6,574 bases of DNA from NCBI GenBank assembly GCA_903879975.1, contig CAIRNL010000467.1, forward strand, positions 1 through 6,574, read 5' to 3'. Both the position numbers and the translations under genes were made by a program. Below the pieces are notes generated by a model. The model saw only the letters and a list, made by a program, of their open reading frames with translations, searched no databases and was not told the origin of the DNA. The stretch comes from an uncultured Chloroflexota bacterium (GTDB lineage Bacteria; Chloroflexota; Anaerolineae; Caldilineales; Caldilineaceae). Positions within the stretch are counted from its first letter, which is position 1; every line of letters begins with the position of its first letter. This document shows, piece after piece, positions 1 through 6,574 of this stretch.

Positions 1-1326
1 CCCGCTGGCGTTCCCGGTGCAACCATTGTGCCTGCACGGATGAATGTGCGGGGTGGGCCAGGCACCAACTTTCCCGTGGTTACATCGGTCGCAGCTGGCT
101 CCACATTTGAAATCGTTGGCCTGAATCCGGGTGCTACGTGGTATCAAGTCCGTGTGCCGGGGCGCGAAGAACCGGCTTGGGTCTTTGCGAACCTCACCGT
201 GTTGAGCGGTTCGCTGGAGGGTATACCGCAGTTAGCGGATACCGAGTTGCCAGCGGAGCCAGCGGCGCAAGCGCCGGTAGCGGCTGTAAACGCCTCCACA
301 GCGGCGGTCACTGCGCCGGTCGCAGCGCCGAACACTTCCACTGGCTTCGGCTATGGGATTACAGTGAATACGTGGCAAGGCGACAAGCAAGGCGTCGCTA
401 CCCTGGTGAAGCAACTAGGTTTTGGTTGGGTGAAGCAGCAGATTCGTTGGGAACATGCCGAGCCGGAGCCGGGCAATGTGCAATGGCATGAGATGGATGC
501 CATCGTCAATACCATGAGCGGTAACGGGATCAATACCATGTTCAGTGTGGTAACGTCGCCATCGTGGGCACGGCCGAATCTGGGTGGGACAGGGGGACCG
601 CCAGAAGATTTTCAACTCTTTGCCAACTTTCTTGCCTCTATTGCCGGCCGCTATTGTGGCAGCCTGCAAGCTATTGAGGTTTGGAACGAGCAGAATCTGC
701 GTCGCGAGTGGGAAGGCTTCCCGCTAGAGCCTGCCAGTTACATGGAGTTGCTCAAGCGTTCCTATAACGCCATCAAGGGTGCATGCCCGTCGATGCTCGT
801 CATCAGTGGCGGTACGACCCCTGCCGGTTACAGCGACGTTGCCTTCGACGACATCGACTATCTACGCGGCATGTATCAGAGTGGCCTCAAGCAATACAGC
901 GACGGTATCGGCATCCATCCCAGTGGTTTTGCCAACCCACCGACGGTTACCTTCGAGGATTGGGCAGCAGGAAACTATAACGCCGTTTCACATGTCAATC
1001 ATCGCAGCTTTTACTTCTTGAGCACGCTGCGCGAATCATGGCGGGTGATGGAGGAATTCGGTGACACGAACAAGCGCCTGTGGCCCACGGAATTCGGCTG
1101 GGGATCGACACCCTCGCCACACCCAGGCTACGAATACAAGGCGCGCATCGATGAAGCAGCGCAGGCTCGCTGGATTGTGGATTCGTTCAATATCATGGCG
1201 GGATCCGGCTATGTGGCCGTGCCCATGCTTTGGAATCTGAATTACCCACGCGAAACGGAGATGGGGGCATTTGCGATCGTTGGGCGCCCGGCGTTCGATG
1301 CCTTACGTGCCATGACCGGCCGCTAA
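1..1326 (+). CDS. SH3b-domain glycoside-hydrolase-like protein (clan GH-A), 5' end cut by window
   Basis: The reading frame is open to the first base and the SH3b domain is already under way there. The GTG at 28 is therefore probably internal, and the true start and signal peptide lie upstream. Counting codons from base 1, residues ~8-71 are a bacterial SH3 domain (the RMNVRGGPGTNFPVV core is the classic SH3_3 signature). Residues ~72-114 are an Ala/Pro-rich linker, and ~116-441 are a TIM-barrel glycosidase-like domain. Likely catalytic residues are Glu230 in WNEQN (acid/base) and Glu364 in WPTEFGW (nucleophile), with a probable active-site His306 in IGIHPSG. The fold resembles GH39/GH5-type retaining enzymes, but family and substrate are not assignable by eye. 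It is followed 138 bases later by a paralogue of the same architecture. By family logic it is secreted and acts on extracellular or cell-wall glycans. One oddity is Gln in place of the usual Pro after the acid/base Glu. Confidence 0.85.
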   Translation, partial: PAGVPGATIVPARMNVRGGPGTNFPVVTSVAAGSTFEIVGLNPGATWYQVRVPGREEPAWVFANLTVLSGSLEGIPQLADTELPAEPAAQAPVAAVNASTAAVTAPVAAPNTSTGFGYGITVNTWQGDKQGVATLVKQLGFGWVKQQIRWEHAEPEPGNVQWHEMDAIVNTMSGNGINTMFSVVTSPSWARPNLGGTGGPPEDFQLFANFLASIAGRYCGSLQAIEVWNEQNLRREWEGFPLEPASYMELLKRSYNAIKGACPSMLVISGGTTPAGYSDVAFDDIDYLRGMYQSGLKQYSDGIGIHPSGFANPPTVTFEDWAAGNYNAVSHVNHRSFYFLSTLRESWRVMEEFGDTNKRLWPTEFGWGSTPSPHPGYEYKARIDEAAQARWIVDSFNIMAGSGYVAVPMLWNLNYPRETEMGAFAIVGRPAFDALRAMTGR

Positions 1327-1338
1327 AGTGATGGGATG

Positions 1339-1403
1339 TAGAAACCAGGATTTTCGAGCAGCGCCGCTGCCGAGGGGACAAACTTGCAAAATCCTGATTT
1401 CTA
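1339..1403. repeat. Imperfect 16-bp inverted repeat forming a long stem-loop
   Basis: The arms TAGAAACCAGGATTTT (1339-1354) and AAAATCCTGATTTCTA (1388-1403) are reverse complements at 15 of 16 positions (one C/A mismatch at 1345/1397). The 33-base loop contains a small inner hairpin, GCAGC/GCTGC (1358-1362 and 1366-1370). It lies between the two glycosidase genes. No clean T-run follows the right arm, so a standard rho-independent terminator is doubtful. Alternatives are an attenuator, an mRNA-end stabilising structure, or a small palindromic repeat element. Confidence 0.6.
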
Positions 1404-1453
1404 TCGACCTTTATTGCAGAATGTAGGCAATCGGCAAACAGAACGATATCATT

Positions 1454-1458
1454 GGGGA
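1454..1458 (+). promoter_or_regulatory. Ribosome binding site fixing the ATG 1465 start
   Basis: GGGGA lies 6 bases before ATG 1465. This supports that codon over the in-frame TTG at 1384. The 27 extra residues from TTG would place a hydrophilic stretch before the lipoprotein signal peptide. Confidence 0.6.
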
Positions 1459-1464
1459 ATAGCG

Positions 1465-3108
<1,644 letters not shown>

Positions 3109-3223
3109 TCTTGGGATGAGGGGGGGTGACCAGGATGGAGAGGTGAACGGGGATATCAAGGGCGTTGCCGACGGCAGGCAGTGCCCTCTGACCATGTCAT
3201 CTCGTCACCTGATCAGGCTTCTC

Positions 3224-3439
3224 CTACTGCCCGCTCATGGCGCCGAGAAGCAACTGCACCGCCTGTTCGCCGATGGTAGCAGCGGTGTCGACCCAGTCAA
3301 CATTGTCAGCGAGCGCGGACAAGTCAGCGCTGTCAAACAGGGGGATCCAGATTGCCGTCGCATACCATAGGCCAAAGAGGCCCATGAGGAGCACGGCAAG
3401 AAAACTGATTCGAATGGCCCAACGGTTTTGACGCATCAT
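3224..3439 (-). CDS. Predicted single-pass membrane microprotein, unknown function
   Basis: This is a 71-residue minus-strand frame that I do not recognise. It begins with a short basic head (MMRQNRWAIR), followed by one strongly hydrophobic segment at about residues 11-35 (FLAVLLMGLFGLWYATAIWI) and then a mildly acidic amphipathic tail ending LLLGAMSGQ. A positive N-terminus followed by one membrane helix suggests an N-in single-pass protein or an uncleaved signal anchor. Codon use in this frame is ordinary and GC-rich at third positions. A GGGGA sequence sits about 12 bases upstream of the first ATG, a long spacing for a ribosome binding site; the second Met is further away still. It converges with the lipoprotein gene and diverges from the tRNA promoter. 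The membrane pattern makes it more likely real than a chance frame, but homologues would be needed to be sure. Confidence 0.5.
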   Translation of the reverse strand: MMRQNRWAIRISFLAVLLMGLFGLWYATAIWIPLFDSADLSALADNVDWVDTAATIGEQAVQLLLGAMSGQ

Positions 3440-3463
3440 AGACTGTGCTGTTCCCCGGCAGAT

Positions 3464-3491
3464 TTGCCAACTGTAGGGCCTATGATATACT
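3464..3491 (+). promoter_or_regulatory. Sigma70-like promoter of tRNA-Val
   Basis: The -35 element TTGCCA (3464-3469) and -10 element TATACT (3486-3491) each match consensus at five of six positions, with a 16-base spacer. Transcription would start near 3498, about 18 bases before the tRNA. The position and quality fit a stable-RNA promoter. Confidence 0.7.
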
Positions 3492-3515
3492 GACAGAGTG
3501 TTGAATGACGAATTT

Positions 3516-3592
<77 letters not shown>

Positions 3593-3607
3593 TCGTTTTT
3601 CTGCCGT

Positions 3608-3638
3608 ACGGGCACTCCTGTAATCCAGGAGTGCCCGT
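3608..3638 (+). terminator. Perfect 13-bp hairpin downstream of tRNA-Val, probable terminator
   Basis: ACGGGCACTCCTG (3608-3620) and CAGGAGTGCCCGT (3626-3638) are exact reverse complements around a 5-base loop TAATC. The 3' flank CTATTTAT is only moderately T-rich. A run of five T lies just before the hairpin (3596-3600), right after the tRNA, and may itself aid termination or 3' processing. The minus-strand flank has no T-run, so plus-strand use is favoured. Confidence 0.7.
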
Positions 3639-3839
3639 CTATTTATAGCGGCAGTTATTATCTGTACAGCAGCAGCGGCGCAAACTGGGGCAATCAACAA
3701 CCTCACGGATGCCCAATACGCAGCGCGGCGCCGGTGGACAACTGGCGTCAGGATTGGCTTTGCACGCCGCTCCTCTTTGGGAGCTAACCGTGTGCGCGCT
3801 GCCACTGTGCCAAGCTGCAGCCAGGACTGCGGCCGCGCT

Positions 3840-3868
3840 TTGATGACGATGCGGTCCGATGGTAACAT
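3840..3868 (+). promoter_or_regulatory. Weak candidate promoter for the antitoxin-like gene
   Basis: TTGATG (3840-3845) and TAACAT (3863-3868) are spaced by 17 bases, and each matches sigma70 consensus at four of six positions. The leader to ATG 3922 would be about 45 bases. The match is modest and could be chance. Confidence 0.3.
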
Positions 3869-3910
3869 GGGCTGTGAAGTAGTGAAACGGTTCAACCTGC
3901 GTGGCAGTGA

Positions 3911-3917
3911 AAGGAGG
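3911..3917 (+). promoter_or_regulatory. Perfect Shine-Dalgarno AAGGAGG setting the ATG 3922 start
   Basis: AAGGAGG sits 4 bases before ATG 3922 and matches the anti-SD core fully. It decides in favour of 3922 over the in-frame GTG at 3901, which lies upstream of this site. Confidence 0.8.
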
Positions 3918-3921
3918 GTCG

Positions 3922-4209
3922 ATGTCCGTCGCCACAGCTGCACCAGAGATGCTGATGTCTGCTGCACCCTTCTCCCGCGCCATTTGTTTCCTTGTCCAGT
4001 ACACACGCGAGGACGAGGCAACGATTCTTGTCAATGCGCTGCGTTTCGGCCTGGATTTACTCTATCGCCAGGCGGTCGAACAAGCGTATGGGGATGACCA
4101 AATGCCACAGGCCGAGGCGCTTGCTGCACTGGGCAGCGCCCGTGTGGCCGAACTTGACTACGCCAAACAGGCACTCCTGGCCGATATCGAACGCGGACTC
4201 ACGTCATGA
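3922..4209 (+). CDS. Small helical protein, probable antitoxin of a degraded PIN-type toxin-antitoxin pair
   Basis: This is a 95-residue, cytosolic-looking protein with no signal peptide or membrane segment. It appears mostly alpha-helical (FLVQYTREDEATILVNALRF, then a charged C-terminal half such as ELDYAKQALLADIERG). I do not recognise a named family. The antitoxin reading rests on context: it is small, has a very strong Shine-Dalgarno, and its stop overlaps the next start as ATGA (4206-4209). The next frame begins with a sequence typical of PIN-domain toxins. Strong translation of the upstream partner with a 4-base overlap is the usual toxin-antitoxin layout. The middle segment ALRFGLDLLYRQAVEQAY, with a later ALAALGSARVAELD, fits the helical partners seen next to PIN genes, but I cannot confirm homology. 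With the toxin cut to about 20 residues this would now be an orphan antitoxin. It could instead have an unrelated role. Confidence 0.7.
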   Translation: MSVATAAPEMLMSAAPFSRAICFLVQYTREDEATILVNALRFGLDLLYRQAVEQAYGDDQMPQAEALAALGSARVAELDYAKQALLADIERGLTS

Positions 4210-4271
4210 ACTATGCTGTCTGTGACAGTGGACCGCTAACCCATCTATGGCAGATCCAGCATCGGCTATAG
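4206..4271 (+). pseudogene. Truncated PIN-domain toxin remnant (N-terminal ~20 residues only)
   Basis: The frame starts at the ATG overlapping the upstream TGA and encodes MNYAVCDSGPLTHLWQIQHR plus Leu before TAG 4269-4271. VCDSGPLxHLxQI closely resembles the first beta strand and helix of PIN-domain proteins of the DUF3368-like group, including the first catalytic Asp. No PIN continuation is visible in any frame beyond about 4260; methyltransferase coding sequence takes over instead. This looks like deletion of the toxin body rather than a frameshift. A functional micropeptide or a chance match over 20 residues are the alternatives. No nuclease activity is possible from this fragment. Confidence 0.55.
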
Positions 4272-4909
4272 TATATGAAACATTTGCCGCGGCCTTTCTG
4301 CGCGGGCGTGCACTTCAAGATCATACAACGGCGACCGCTACGCCACGGACAGCCGCTGACCAGGCAGTTGCACTCCCACTGCACTACTTCAAACGCGTCC
4401 CCTTGCTCCCCCGCATCCAGTGGGCGCTCGGCGTCTTGCATTCGGTACAGCCGGCAAACCTGCTCGATATCGGCACCGGTCGTGGCAAGTTCCTGTGGCC
4501 GTTGCTCGATGCCTTTCCCGCGCTGCCGGTCACGGCGGTGGACAAGGATCTCCGCCGCGTGCGCAACCTGGACGCCGTGCATTTGGGCGGCATCGAGCTT
4601 CTGACTGTTCGCCAAGCAGACGCCACCTGCCTGCCTTTTACCGATGATGCCTTCGATGTGGTTACGATGCTCGAAGTGCTGGAGCATATCCCGACGCCGA
4701 TCGGCGCTCTTGCTGAAGCTGTGCGCGTGGCGCGCCGCTATGTGCTGATCTCAGTCCCTTCCAAGCCCGATACCAATCCCGAGCATCTCCATCTCTTCAC
4801 GGCAGAGACGTTCTGGACAATGCTGGGGAGCCTGGGCGTGACCAAGGTGAAGATCCAGCAGGCGCCGGGGCACTGGCTGGTGTTGGCGAACGTCGGGCGT
4901 GCTGCGTGA
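4247..4909 (+). CDS. Class I SAM-dependent methyltransferase, substrate unknown
   Basis: The product is 220 residues with a Methyltransf_11-type Rossmann fold. Motif I is LLDIGTGRGKF (Asp74 to Gly80). The end of strand 2 is VTAVD with ribose-binding Asp99, and motif II is QADATCLPF with Asp125. Next come FDVVTMLEVLEHI (136-148) and the strand YVLISVP (165-171). The C-terminal NPEHLHLFT element is common in this class. Residues 1-70 form a helical N-terminal cap that may set specificity. ATG 4247 is the only reasonable start: an in-frame stop lies at 4223. It has no clear ribosome binding site and sits inside the toxin remnant, so translation may rely on read-in from the gene upstream. The HNH-RNA ligase gene follows after 106 bases on the same strand. 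EVLEH also occurs in bacterial Hen1 RNA 2'-O-methyltransferases, but it is common in unrelated methyltransferases and is not diagnostic. Confidence 0.85.
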   Translation: MADPASAIVYETFAAAFLRGRALQDHTTATATPRTAADQAVALPLHYFKRVPLLPRIQWALGVLHSVQPANLLDIGTGRGKFLWPLLDAFPALPVTAVDKDLRRVRNLDAVHLGGIELLTVRQADATCLPFTDDAFDVVTMLEVLEHIPTPIGALAEAVRVARRYVLISVPSKPDTNPEHLHLFTAETFWTMLGSLGVTKVKIQQAPGHWLVLANVGRAA

Positions 4910-4988
4910 GCGATGCCACCTGTGTGGCGTGGAGCCGATGGCCGTGCCGCAGCCTTGGTGCCGGCAAGGTCGAACGCCAATTGCCCAA

Positions 4989-5009
4989 ACACGCAACACG
5001 CAGTACGCT
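4989..5009 (+). repeat. Three degenerate 7-bp tandem units upstream of the HNH-ligase gene
   Basis: The units are ACACGCA (4989-4995), ACACGCA (4996-5002) and GTACGCT (5003-5009). The array is short, ends 6 bases before ATG 5016, and looks like intergenic rather than coding sequence. This favours the 5016 start for the downstream gene. It may be a remnant of a longer spacer repeat. Confidence 0.45.
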
Positions 5010-5015
5010 ACTCCC

Positions 5016-6038
5016 ATGTTGCTCAGCCGGGATGAATTTCGTCAACAAGTGTTTGCCCGCGACGGTGGGCGCTGCGTGATCTGCGGCGCGCCAGGCCAGG
5101 ACGCGCACCACATCATCGAGCGCCGGCTCTTCGATGACGGCGGCTACTACCTGGCCAACGGCGCCACGCTCTGCGCTGCTTGCCACGTCAAGGCTGAGAT
5201 GACCGTGCTCACCTGCGGCGAAATCCGCACCGCCGCCGGCATCGCCCAAGTTGTGCTCCCAGCACACCTCTATCCCGACCAGGCGTACGACAAGTGGGGC
5301 AATCCCATCCTGCCCAATGGCCAGCGGTTGCGCGGCGAACTGTTCGATGACGGCTCGGTGCAGAAGATCCTGGCTGCCGGCGGCGTGTTGGGGCAGTTCA
5401 CTACCCGCGTGCGCTATCCCCGCACCTATCATCTGCCCTGGTCGCCCGGTGCGACCGACGACGACCGGATCCTGCCCGACGTGCGCAGTTTCGAGGGACA
5501 GGAGGTGGTGGTTACCGCCAAGATGGACGGCGAGCAGACCACACTGTACACGGACTATCTCCATGCCCGCTCCATTGACTGGAGCCGCCATCCGTCACGC
5601 AGCTGGGTGGCCAACCTTCACGCCCAGGTCGGCTGGAAGATCCCACCAGGCTGGCGCGTTTGTGGTGAAAACCTCTTTGCCAGGCACTCCATCCATTACC
5701 AGCACCTGCCGAGCTACTTCCTCGTCTTCTCCGTATGGAACGAGCAGAATGTCTGCCTGGGGTGGGAAGAGACCGTGGAATGGGCGGCGCTGCTCGACCT
5801 GCTCACCGTGCCGATCCTGTACGCTGGGCCGTGGGACGAGCAGCACATCCGGAGCCTGTACAGGCCGCGCTGGCGTGAGGATGAGCTGGAAGGGTATGTG
5901 GTGCGCCTGGCGGGGGCATTCACGTACGGTCAATTTCGCCGTGCCGTAGCCAAGTATGTCCGTGCGGACCACGTGCAGACGCGCCCGCACTGGTGGCACG
6001 GGCAGCCGGTGGTCAGGAATGGGCTGGCGGCATGCTGA
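5016..6038 (+). CDS. HNH endonuclease-RNA ligase fusion protein
   Basis: The product is 340 residues. Residues ~5-62 are an HNH nuclease domain: Cys20/Cys23 and Cys53/Cys56 as zinc ligands, AHHIIE with His31-His32, Asn48, and His57. Residues ~63-130 are a linker containing YDKWGNPILPNG. Residues ~131-335 are an RNA ligase-type nucleotidyltransferase domain. It starts with YPRTYHLPWSPG and has motif I KMDGE with Lys169 as the AMP-accepting lysine. HARS (Arg185), GENL (Glu218), the FLVFSVW strand (235-241), motif IV EGYVVR (Glu292) and motif V VAKYVR (Lys313) follow. All nucleotidyl-transfer motifs appear intact, so ATP-dependent sealing of RNA or nicked duplexes is predicted. Whether the HNH part cuts DNA, cuts RNA, or only binds is unknown. 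ATG 5016 is chosen because the HNH domain starts right after it. An in-frame GTG at 4899 would overlap the methyltransferase end and add 39 residues, including CHLC, but it crosses the heptamer repeats. No strong Shine-Dalgarno is seen. Confidence 0.88.
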   Translation: MLLSRDEFRQQVFARDGGRCVICGAPGQDAHHIIERRLFDDGGYYLANGATLCAACHVKAEMTVLTCGEIRTAAGIAQVVLPAHLYPDQAYDKWGNPILPNGQRLRGELFDDGSVQKILAAGGVLGQFTTRVRYPRTYHLPWSPGATDDDRILPDVRSFEGQEVVVTAKMDGEQTTLYTDYLHARSIDWSRHPSRSWVANLHAQVGWKIPPGWRVCGENLFARHSIHYQHLPSYFLVFSVWNEQNVCLGWEETVEWAALLDLLTVPILYAGPWDEQHIRSLYRPRWREDELEGYVVRLAGAFTYGQFRRAVAKYVRADHVQTRPHWWHGQPVVRNGLAAC

Positions 6039-6078
6039 TCGTGTATTTGCGTTAGGCCACGCCGAGGTTACTTGGGAG

Positions 6079-6489
6079 TTAGCTGAGCTGTGCGAGTATC
6101 TGTGCTGGCGTCAACACGGCGACCGTGGCCACCTTGAAGTCATCTGGATCGCGCGTAACAATTGCATCGAGTTGCGCAATTTCGGCACAGACCATCTGAA
6201 GGTTGTCTTCGAAATCCGCGCCAGGATGGAGATGCGCCAGTTCTAACGCATGGCGATCCACGGGGCAGAATTCGAAGGCTTCCAGGCAGGTTTCGACAGC
6301 GGCACGGGCGGCTTCCCTGTCGACAAGTCGGCGAGCGACGTAATAAATGTCGGTCAGCGCTGATGCCATCAGGTGGCCGACCAGGCGACCGTCGTCATTC
6401 GCCTGCCAGATCGCGCTGGCTTCGGAAACCCACGGTTCGCGCTTAAGCAAGACATCCAGCACGACATTGGTATCGAGTAGGATGCGCAT
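6079..6489 (-). CDS. PIN-domain ribonuclease toxin, VapC-type
   Basis: The product is 136 residues, a normal length for a stand-alone PIN toxin. The start is LLDTNVVLDVLL with the first catalytic Asp6. A middle SALTDIYYVARR carries Asp47. The C-terminal acidic cluster is FEDNLQ (Asp95) and TRDPDDF (Asp114), ending VAVLTPAQIL. This layout matches the PIN_3-like branch (RILLDTNVVLDVLL...TRDPDDF). Family members are Mg2+-dependent ribonucleases, many cutting tRNA or rRNA when freed from the antitoxin. The start overlaps the stop of the upstream antitoxin by one base (TGATG), which implies translational coupling. Its 3' end faces the HNH-ligase gene with a 40-base gap. All expected acidic positions are present, so it is probably active. 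Confidence 0.88.
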   Translation of the reverse strand: MRILLDTNVVLDVLLKREPWVSEASAIWQANDDGRLVGHLMASALTDIYYVARRLVDREAARAAVETCLEAFEFCPVDRHALELAHLHPGADFEDNLQMVCAEIAQLDAIVTRDPDDFKVATVAVLTPAQILAQLS

Positions 6490-6574
6490 CAGCCATACTT
6501 CTCCGCCCGCCGTTCCTCCAGCAATTGGGCGATTTCTGCGTCAGTCGGGGCGGCCTGCCCGATAGCCAGCAACC
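6489..6574 (-). CDS. Antitoxin partner of the PIN toxin, C-terminal fragment
   Basis: The minus-strand frame enters from the right edge and encodes the last 27 residues, from LLAIGQAAPTDAEIAQLLEE to a KYG end, before TGA. The N-terminal DNA-binding domain lies outside the window. The evidence is its one-base stop-start overlap with the PIN toxin, the same strand, and a short charged helix of the kind that docks into VapC-type toxins. The antitoxin class (AbrB, RHH or other) cannot be told from this tail. Confidence 0.7.
   Translation of the reverse strand, partial: LLAIGQAAPTDAEIAQLLEERRAEKYG

Larger units (their letters stand above)
3640..3921. other. Intergenic region without a supported gene
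   Basis: Open frames cross this stretch on both strands, but none has a convincing start, composition or domain. One minus-strand frame runs into the tRNA and ends in the familiar tRNA-derived artefact WWARRDSNP. I see no repeat or array. The only candidate signal is the weak promoter at 3840-3868. A fully decayed gene cannot be ruled out. Confidence 0.4.

Noticed and set aside
3159..3187. Stem-loop AGGGC/GCCCT with an inner TGCC/GGCA as terminator of the lipoprotein gene
   Set aside because: The stems are short, interrupted by unpaired bases, and no T-run follows. The nearby palindrome CCTGATCAGG (3208-3217) is also unremarkable at this length.
3116..3370. 84-residue plus-strand open frame after the lipoprotein gene
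   Set aside because: It has no ribosome binding site or domain, and it is opposite the membrane microprotein, whose topology is far more protein-like.
4797..5591. 264-residue minus-strand open frame
   Set aside because: It is fully antisense to the methyltransferase end and the HNH-ligase gene, both of which carry clear motifs. Its composition is a mirror of GC-rich codon bias.

Overview
The window is GC-rich bacterial DNA with dense, mostly co-oriented genes. The gene mix resembles Chloroflexota (Caldilinea/Anaerolineae-like): SH3b-plus-glycosidase secreted proteins with Pro/Thr linkers, PIN-type toxin-antitoxin genes, and an HNH-RNA ligase family protein. This assignment is inferred from gene content only; no marker gene is present.

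Layout. Bases 1-3108 (+) hold two tandem paralogous secreted glycoside-hydrolase-like proteins. Each is an SH3b domain, a flexible linker and a clan GH-A-like TIM barrel. The first is cut by the left edge; the second is complete and is a lipoprotein. A 16-bp imperfect inverted repeat lies between them. On the minus strand, 3224-3439 encodes a probable single-pass membrane microprotein. Next comes a tRNA-Val(CAC) gene (3516-3592, +) with a good sigma70-like promoter and a 13-bp perfect hairpin downstream. Bases 3640-3921 carry no gene that I can support, apart from a weak promoter candidate.

From 3922 the plus strand reads: a 95-residue antitoxin-like protein with a perfect Shine-Dalgarno; a 4-base ATGA overlap into a 21-codon remnant of a PIN-domain toxin; a class I SAM-dependent methyltransferase whose start codon lies inside that remnant; and a protein fusing an HNH nuclease domain to an RNA ligase/nucleotidyltransferase domain. 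Converging from the right edge is a second toxin-antitoxin pair on the minus strand: an intact PIN (VapC-type) toxin and the C-terminal end of its antitoxin.

The most interesting unit is the methyltransferase plus HNH-RNA ligase pair (4247-6038). It joins a predicted nuclease and a predicted polynucleotide ligase in one chain, beside a methyltransferase, and PIN ribonuclease genes (one broken, one intact) lie on both sides. A role in RNA repair, RNA processing or phage defence is a hypothesis from this context, not something the sequence proves.
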